In this document: one piece after another, positions 1-3,383 of the stretch
Numbering within the stretch: the stretch's first letter is position 1
Layout of the letters: each line of letters starts with the position of its first letter
Source of the DNA: DASSKO01 sp035690425
Lineage (GTDB): Bacteria; Actinomycetota; Actinomycetes; Propionibacteriales; Nocardioidaceae
Length of the DNA: 6,091 nucleotides
Direction of reading: 5' to 3'
Assembly: GCA_035690425.1 (NCBI GenBank)
Contig: DASSKO010000042.1
Location: 1-6,091 of the forward strand
Position numbers and translations under genes: made by a program
The notes under the pieces: model-generated
Told to the model about the DNA's origin: nothing
The model's input: the letters and a program-made list of their open reading frames with translations, nothing else
Database searches by the model: none

Positions 1-277
1 CCGCCCGCAGCCGCAACGTCGGAATGCCGAGGATGAAGGCGAGCACGACGGTGAAGAAAAGTCCGGCGACGATGGCCAGCCAGAACGGCAGACCCCAGGT
101 GGCGATGAACGACGCCATCGTGTAGCCGCCGATGGCCATGAAGCCGGCCTGCCCGAAGTTCAGCAGCCCGGTGTAGCCGAAGTTGACGTTCAGGCCGATG
201 GCCGCCAGCGCGTAGACGACCGCGGTGGGGCCGAGAGCTGTCTGCAGCGACTGGCTGACCAGGTTTGCCCAGTGCAT
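1..277 (-). CDS. livM: LivM-type ABC transporter permease (5' part only; cut by the window edge)
   Basis: This is the N-terminal 92 residues of a branched-chain amino acid type ABC importer permease; the rest lies beyond the left edge. It would pair with LivH to form the inner-membrane channel that receives solute from a periplasmic-type binding protein and is driven by LivG/LivF-type ATPases. The visible protein is hydrophobic. It carries the LivM-typical stretch at about residues 29-51 (LNVNFGYTGLLNFGQAGF within it), then a second hydrophobic block at about 62-85, followed by GIPTLRLR (84-91), which commonly precedes the conserved core in LivM. The ATG at 277-275 is chosen because GAGGAG lies six bases upstream. 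It begins 15 bp after the livH stop, so it is co-transcribed and probably translated in step with livH. The substrate is inferred from family; relatives carry urea, amides or other amino acids. Confidence 0.9.
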   Translation of the reverse strand, partial: MHWANLVSQSLQTALGPTAVVYALAAIGLNVNFGYTGLLNFGQAGFMAIGGYTMASFIATWGLPFWLAIVAGLFFTVVLAFILGIPTLRLRA

Positions 278-283
278 CTGGCT

Positions 284-289
284 CTCCTC
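284..289 (-). promoter_or_regulatory. Ribosome binding site of livM
   Basis: On the minus strand GAGGAG lies six bases before the livM ATG, inside the 15-bp gap between livH and livM. It fixes the livM start and shows that livM has its own initiation signal within the operon. Confidence 0.75.
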
Positions 290-292
290 GCC

Positions 293-1657
293 TTATCCGA
301 CTCGCTCGGCGCGGCCGAGCAGACCTTGGGGACGGAACAGCAGTACGACGATCAGCACCAGGAGGGCGCCGACGAACTTCAGCTCCGCGGGGATGAACAG
401 CGTGGACACCTCGATGAAGATGCCGATGATGAACGAGCCGAGGATCGCTCCCCAGACGCTGCCCAGCCCGCCCAGCACGACCGCGGCGAACACGAGCAGC
501 AGGATCTTGAACCCGATCTGGTAGTCGAAGCCCTGCGTCATGCCGAGCAGCACGCCGGACAACCCGGCCAGCCCCGCGCCCACGGACCAGACCACCGAGA
601 TCACCCGGTCCACGTTGATGCCGGACGAGGCGGCCAGGGCCGGGTTGTCGGCCACCGCGCGGGTGGCCTTGCCGATCCGGGTCTTCTGGACCGCCAGCGA
701 GATCAGGACCAGCACCACCGCGGAGAAGCACATCACCCCGATGTCCTTGGGGGTGAGCAGCACCGGGCCGATGTGCCAGGGCTGGGGACTGGTCCACTGC
801 GAGTAGTTGTGGTTGGCCGCGCCGGCGACGTACTGGAAGACGTTCCGCAGGAAGATCGACAGGCCGATGCTGACGATCATCGCCGCGATCAGGCCGACGC
901 CCTTCTTGCGCAGCGGCTTCCAGAGGATCTTGTCCTGGAGCCAGCCGAACAACGTCGAGGCCACGATCGCGACCGCGACCGCAGTCACCATCGTGATGTT
1001 CACGCCGCCGACGGTGATGTCCCCGGGCAGGCTGTCGATGCCGAACGCGACGATCGCCCCGAAGGTGACCAGCTCGCCGTGCGCGAAGTTCGTCAGCCCC
1101 GTCGTACCGAAGATCATCGACAGGCCCAGGGAGGCCATCGCCAGCAGGAACGAGAACACCAGCCCTCCGGCGGCCAGCTGCAGCGCCTGGACGGCCACGC
1201 TCGTCTCGGGCGTGAGGTCCGGGCCGATCGGGAACGTGACGTAGATGTCTGAGGACAGCTGGATCTGCTTCTTCAGCGTCACCTCCTTGGGGTCGCGAAG
1301 CGCAGCGCCCTTGGGCAGCGTGTCGGTGTGGATGTGGATGACGAACGTCTCACCCACCACGTCCGCCGCGCTGCCGGGAAGCGGGACATCGAAGATGCCG
1401 GTCTTGTCACTCTTGCCCGTGCCGACCGTCTTTCCGGACGTGTCGGACACGCTGATCACCACACCGGACACCGGCGTCGCCGGCGTGTGGCGGGTGTCCG
1501 TCAGGCACCCGATCACATGGATGGTGTCGTCGTTGCGCGGCGGCGGCTTCACGCAGGTCGCGGTTGCCGCCGAGGCCGCTCCGGCTCCCAACGGGATCAG
1601 CAGGAGGACGGCCACCGCGGCCAGCAGCGCGGCGAGGTGTCTGCGTCGGGCGTGCAT
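293..1657 (-). CDS. livH: LivH-type ABC transporter permease with secreted N-terminal domain
   Basis: This is the membrane permease partner of LivM in a branched-chain amino acid type importer. From the chosen ATG it is 454 residues, well above the roughly 290-310 usual for LivH. Residues 1-30 look like a Sec signal peptide: HARRRH, a hydrophobic core, then an ASA cleavage site. Residues 31-145 are a hydrophilic, beta-rich segment (GVVISVSDTSGKTVGTG, KTGIFDVPLPG) resembling carboxypeptidase-regulatory or Ig-like folds, with Cys35 and Cys51 as a possible disulfide. About 150-454 is a typical LivH core with eight or nine hydrophobic segments. It includes the early LTNFAHGELVTFGA stretch and the cytoplasmic coupling-loop stretch GKATRAVADNPALAASSGIN (329-348), and ends in LLFRPQGLLG. 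An ATG at 1684 would add nine residues, but it has no Shine-Dalgarno and would make the signal peptide's N-region oddly long, so 1657 is preferred. The permease identity is firm, the solute is inferred, and the role of the extra domain is unknown. Confidence 0.9.
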   Translation of the reverse strand: MHARRRHLAALLAAVAVLLLIPLGAGAASAATATCVKPPPRNDDTIHVIGCLTDTRHTPATPVSGVVISVSDTSGKTVGTGKSDKTGIFDVPLPGSAADVVGETFVIHIHTDTLPKGAALRDPKEVTLKKQIQLSSDIYVTFPIGPDLTPETSVAVQALQLAAGGLVFSFLLAMASLGLSMIFGTTGLTNFAHGELVTFGAIVAFGIDSLPGDITVGGVNITMVTAVAVAIVASTLFGWLQDKILWKPLRKKGVGLIAAMIVSIGLSIFLRNVFQYVAGAANHNYSQWTSPQPWHIGPVLLTPKDIGVMCFSAVVLVLISLAVQKTRIGKATRAVADNPALAASSGINVDRVISVVWSVGAGLAGLSGVLLGMTQGFDYQIGFKILLLVFAAVVLGGLGSVWGAILGSFIIGIFIEVSTLFIPAELKFVGALLVLIVVLLFRPQGLLGRAERVG

Positions 1658-1661
1658 GGCG

Positions 1662-1666
1662 CTCCT
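1662..1666 (-). promoter_or_regulatory. Ribosome binding site supporting the livH start at 1657
   Basis: On the minus strand AGGAG lies four bases before the ATG at 1657. The spacing is short but workable. No comparable purine-rich motif precedes the in-frame ATG at 1684, so this site decides the start. Confidence 0.55.
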
Positions 1667-1692
1667 GTCACGGCGGCTGGGCATGACGGGGA

Positions 1693-1720
1693 ACTATATC
1701 GGCATTGTGACCCACGTCAC
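1693..1720 (-). promoter_or_regulatory. Candidate promoter of livHM
   Basis: On the minus strand a -35-like GTGACG (1715-1720, four of six matches to TTGACA) is followed after 16 bp by TATAGT (1693-1698, five of six matches to TATAAT). Transcription would start near 1687-1684. That leaves a leader of about 30 nt containing the AGGAG before the ATG at 1657, or gives a near-leaderless message if the ATG at 1684 were used. It lies in the gap downstream of the DUF554 gene, which suggests the liv genes are transcribed independently of that gene. This is a match by eye; there is no expression evidence. Confidence 0.5.
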
Positions 1721-1721
1721 G
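1706..1721. promoter_or_regulatory. Candidate CRP/GlxR-family operator in the livH promoter
   Basis: TGTGA, six bases, then TCACG matches the CRP-family palindrome TGTGA-N6-TCACA at nine of ten fixed positions. The inner GTGAC/GTCAC half-sites form a 5-4-5 inverted repeat (1707-1711 and 1716-1720). It fills the spacer and overlaps the -35 of the proposed livH promoter. From that placement I would expect repression by a cAMP-responsive Crp/GlxR-type protein, although no such regulator is encoded here. Confidence 0.45.
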
Positions 1722-1802
1722 TCATTTGGCTGGACCCCCGGCACACAGTAGAGGCAACCGGGCGCCCGTGGGGGCTTCATCGGGCAACAATGCGGCAACG
1801 GT

Positions 1803-2558
1803 TCACCGGAAGGCGATGACCGCGGCGGTCAGCAGCGGCGCGATCACCAGTCCCGGCAGCAGGTCGCCGACCGGCACCTGCCGGATGCGCAGCAGCCGCA
1901 GCGCCACGCCGACCAGCATCAGCCCGCCGGCCGTGGTCAGCGCGGCCAGCTGCGGCTCGGGCAGCACATTGCCGAGGGCGGCCCCGAGCGCGGTCAGCGA
2001 CCCCTGGACGGCCAGGATCGCGATCACGCTGGCGGCGACGCCCCAGCCGAGAGAGGCCGCGAAGGCGATCGAGGCGAAGCCGTCGAGCGCCGCCTTGAGA
2101 AACAGCTGCTGCGGCCCGTTCCCGATGCCGTCGTTGAGGGAGCCGAGCACGGTCAGCGGCCCCACGCAGAAGACCAGCGAGCTGGAGACGAACCCCTCGA
2201 CGAATCGCTGCCGCTCGGCGGACGGGTCTCCGGCGGTACGACGGTGCAGCCGCTCCTGCAGCCACCGGCCGAAGTTCTCCAGCCCGTCCTCGATGCCGAG
2301 CACCGAGCCGACGATGCCGCCGATCAGCAGCGAGCCGAGCACGATCAGCATCGGGGCGTTCGGGCCGACCGCGGCCGCCCACTGCTTGTCGGTGATCCGG
2401 GCCGCGGACAGCGCGGCGATCAGCAGGGTGACCAGGCCGAGCCCGTCGGTGACCACGTCCCGGGTGCGCTGCCGCAGCCGGTGGCCGACCAGCACGCCGA
2501 TCGAGGTGCCGATCAGCACCGTGCACATGTTCACCACGGTGCCGATCCCTGTGAACAC
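1803..2558 (-). CDS. DUF554 family membrane protein (YqgA/YdfK-like)
   Basis: This is a polytopic inner-membrane protein of the DUF554 family, whose function is not established. It is 251 residues, a usual family length. Hydrophobic segments lie at about 9-25, 40-55, 68-89, 119-145, 156-194, 208-223 and 231-249. The family signatures visible are an N-terminal GTVVNMCTVLIGTSIGVLVG and CVGPLTVLGSLNDG (131-144). A short charged segment at about 90-119 (ERLHRR, SAERQR) is probably a cytoplasmic loop. GTG at 2558 is chosen because AGGAGG lies six bases upstream; the adjacent GTG at 2561 would add one residue with only a three-base spacing. It is divergent from the GNAT gene and on the same strand as livHM, but a 145-bp gap holding a promoter separates it from livH. 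I see no functional link to the transporter. Family assignment is fairly confident; function is unknown. Confidence 0.85.
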   Translation of the reverse strand: MFTGIGTVVNMCTVLIGTSIGVLVGHRLRQRTRDVVTDGLGLVTLLIAALSAARITDKQWAAAVGPNAPMLIVLGSLLIGGIVGSVLGIEDGLENFGRWLQERLHRRTAGDPSAERQRFVEGFVSSSLVFCVGPLTVLGSLNDGIGNGPQQLFLKAALDGFASIAFAASLGWGVAASVIAILAVQGSLTALGAALGNVLPEPQLAALTTAGGLMLVGVALRLLRIRQVPVGDLLPGLVIAPLLTAAVIAFR

Positions 2559-2564
2559 CACAGG

Positions 2565-2570
2565 CCTCCT
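2565..2570 (-). promoter_or_regulatory. Ribosome binding site of the DUF554 gene
   Basis: A perfect AGGAGG on the minus strand lies three bases before GTG 2561 and six before GTG 2558. The spacing favours the second GTG. Confidence 0.7.
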
Positions 2571-2584
2571 CTACCGATTCGCCC

Positions 2585-2613
2585 GATGTAGGCGTAATCT
2601 CTCACCTTGTCTG
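2585..2613 (-). promoter_or_regulatory. Weak candidate promoter of the DUF554 gene
   Basis: On the minus strand CAGACA (2608-2613) and TACATC (2585-2590) are separated by 17 bp, about 25 bp upstream of the start. The -10 match is poor (three of six), so this is the best candidate in the gap and not a confident call. Its -35 lies inside the 14-bp tandem repeat. Confidence 0.22.
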
Positions 2614-2633
2614 GGACGTCTTGTCCGGGACGT
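2606..2633. repeat. Tandem pair of 14-bp repeats in the divergent intergenic region
   Basis: Two adjacent 14-bp units, CTTGTCTGGGACGT (2606-2619) and CTTGTCCGGGACGT (2620-2633), differ at one base. Each unit carries GTC-N3-GAC, and a GACGTC palindrome recurs at 2615 and 2629. The units lie between the divergent GNAT and DUF554 genes and overlap the candidate DUF554 -35, so they could be a two-site operator. They could also be a chance slippage duplication. Confidence 0.6.
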
Positions 2634-2644
2634 CGGGGAGGGGG

Positions 2645-2659
2645 CTTCCGCTCGGGAAG
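2645..2659. repeat. Inverted repeat CTTCC-N5-GGAAG upstream of the GNAT gene
   Basis: CTTCC (2645-2649) and GGAAG (2655-2659) form a perfect five-base inverted repeat with a five-base centre. The same half-sites recur 43 bp downstream, in the palindrome next to the GNAT ribosome binding site. This suggests, without proving, a repeated operator. A TTGACC -35-like hexamer (2661-2666) lies between the two, but no good -10 follows it. Confidence 0.4.
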
Positions 2660-2686
2660 GTTGACCCCGGCGACGGACACCGTCTG

Positions 2687-2698
2687 ACTTCCGGAAGT
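2687..2698. promoter_or_regulatory. Perfect 12-bp palindrome ACTTCCGGAAGT before the GNAT gene
   Basis: ACTTCCGGAAGT is fully self-complementary and ends three bases before the AAGAGGG ribosome binding region. It sits where the -10 or early leader of the GNAT transcript would be expected, so a dimeric regulator bound here could block transcription. It could instead form a short leader hairpin, although a palindrome without a loop makes a poor RNA hairpin. Confidence 0.35.
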
Positions 2699-2701
2699 GA
2701 A

Positions 2702-2707
2702 AGAGGG
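2702..2707 (+). promoter_or_regulatory. Ribosome binding site deciding the GNAT start
   Basis: AGAGGG lies six bases before GTG 2714. This supports GTG 2714 over the in-frame upstream start at 2621, whose added residues would be encoded by the repeat-rich intergenic DNA. Confidence 0.6.
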
Positions 2708-2713
2708 TACCCG

Positions 2714-3322
2714 GTGTCGCGCTGTCCCGTGATCGTCCGCGAGGCCACGCTGGACGACGTCCCTGCGTTGCTGGAGCTCTGGAGCGACCTGGCGCGTCGA
2801 TCGCACTGCGAGCGGCGGTCCGAGCACGGGGCGGAGAGCGACGGCGTCGCCGCGGTGGCCCGGATCGCGGCCGATCCCGAGCAGCGGCTGGTGGTGGCGA
2901 TCCTCGAGGGCAGGGTGGTCGGCGCGGCGCACCTGATGCGAGCACCCATCTCCCCGCTCACCTCCGATGTCGCGGTCTACGTCTCCAACCTGCAGGTGCT
3001 CGACCGGTTCCGCCGCCGTGGCGCAGGCAGGGCCCTGGTGGAGGCGGCGCTGCGCTGGGCGGAGGAGAAGGACACCACCCACGTGCTCGCCGCCGCCTCG
3101 GCGTTCTCCCGGGACGCGAACCGGTTCATGGCCCGGCTGGGACTCAGCCAGCTTGCGGTGGTCCGCGGAGCCACGGTCACCGCGCTGCGCGCCAAGCTGC
3201 CGGTCGAGCCGCCGGCGGCGGCCCGGCTGGGCGTGCGGGACACGCACAGCGTCGGCCACATCCTCGCCCAGCGACGCTCGGAGCGCCGCGCCCAGCGCCG
3301 GGCCCGCACCGGGGTCGAGTAG
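2714..3322 (+). CDS. GNAT family N-acetyltransferase
   Basis: This is a 202-residue GNAT-fold acetyltransferase, predicted to transfer acetyl from acetyl-CoA to an amine. The first strand and helix are at about residues 6-28 (VIVREATLDDVPALLELW). A central strand pair follows at 59-75 (LVVAILEGRVVGAAHL), then strand 4 (VAVYVSNLQVL, 86-96) and the acetyl-CoA pyrophosphate loop R100-R-R-G103-A-G105, matching R-x-x-G-x-G/A. A C-terminal part, DANRFMARLGL (134-144), is typical of the final GNAT motif. After the fold there is a tail of about 35 residues ending in a strongly basic stretch, QRRSERRAQRRAR (186-198), which could bind nucleic acid or an acidic partner. It lies 61 bp upstream of polA on the same strand, but polA seems to have its own promoter. 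The substrate cannot be read from the sequence; small-molecule, antibiotic or protein acetylation are all possible. Confidence 0.85.
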   Translation: MSRCPVIVREATLDDVPALLELWSDLARRSHCERRSEHGAESDGVAAVARIAADPEQRLVVAILEGRVVGAAHLMRAPISPLTSDVAVYVSNLQVLDRFRRRGAGRALVEAALRWAEEKDTTHVLAAASAFSRDANRFMARLGLSQLAVVRGATVTALRAKLPVEPPAAARLGVRDTHSVGHILAQRRSERRAQRRARTGVE

Positions 3323-3349
3323 CCCGGGCGAGCAGCCCTGAGCGCGCAC

Positions 3350-3364
3350 GGCACCGGGGGTGCC
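3350..3364. repeat. GGCACC-GGG-GGTGCC inverted repeat between GNAT and polA
   Basis: A perfect six-base stem with a three-base loop lies 27 bp after the GNAT stop and 6 bp before the polA -10 box. No T-tract follows, so an intrinsic terminator of the usual kind is not supported; a GC-rich hairpin terminator or pause for GNAT remains possible. Because it covers the polA -35 region, it could equally be an operator. Confidence 0.4.
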
Positions 3365-3370
3365 TCACGT

Positions 3371-3376
3371 TAGAGT
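3371..3376 (+). promoter_or_regulatory. -10 box of polA placed for a leaderless transcript
   Basis: TAGAGT fits the actinobacterial TANNNT -10 pattern and ends seven bases before GTG 3384, so transcription would begin at or next to the start codon. There is no Shine-Dalgarno before that GTG, as expected for leaderless translation. No clear -35 is visible; the inverted repeat at 3350-3364 occupies that position. Confidence 0.5.
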
Positions 3377-3383
3377 CGGCCTC

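Noticed and set aside
272..1252. A 326-codon plus-strand open frame opposite livH
   Set aside because: The translation is an Asp/Arg/His/Gln/Glu-rich low-complexity protein with no domain, typical of an antisense frame opposite hydrophobic membrane-protein codons.
1658..1684. Start of livH at the ATG at 1684, nine codons earlier
   Set aside because: No Shine-Dalgarno precedes it and the predicted transcription start falls almost on it, whereas AGGAG precedes the ATG at 1657. A leaderless start at 1684 cannot be fully excluded.
1759..1768. CGGGCGCCCG palindrome downstream of the DUF554 gene, considered as a terminator
   Set aside because: It has no loop, so it cannot fold as a useful hairpin, and there is no T-tract. 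I see no convincing terminator in the 1685-1802 gap.
1777..2526. A 249-codon minus-strand frame overlapping the DUF554 gene in another frame
   Set aside because: It is Arg/Ala-rich and low in complexity, while the overlapping frame gives a well-formed multi-pass membrane protein with family motifs and a perfect ribosome binding site.
2621..2713. An upstream in-frame start adding 31 residues to the GNAT protein
   Set aside because: The added residues would be encoded by the repeat-rich intergenic DNA and do not resemble part of a GNAT fold. GTG 2714 has a well-spaced AGAGGG.
3360..3383. An earlier GTG start of polA adding eight residues
   Set aside because: It lies upstream of the TAGAGT -10 box and inside the inverted repeat, and lacks a ribosome binding site.
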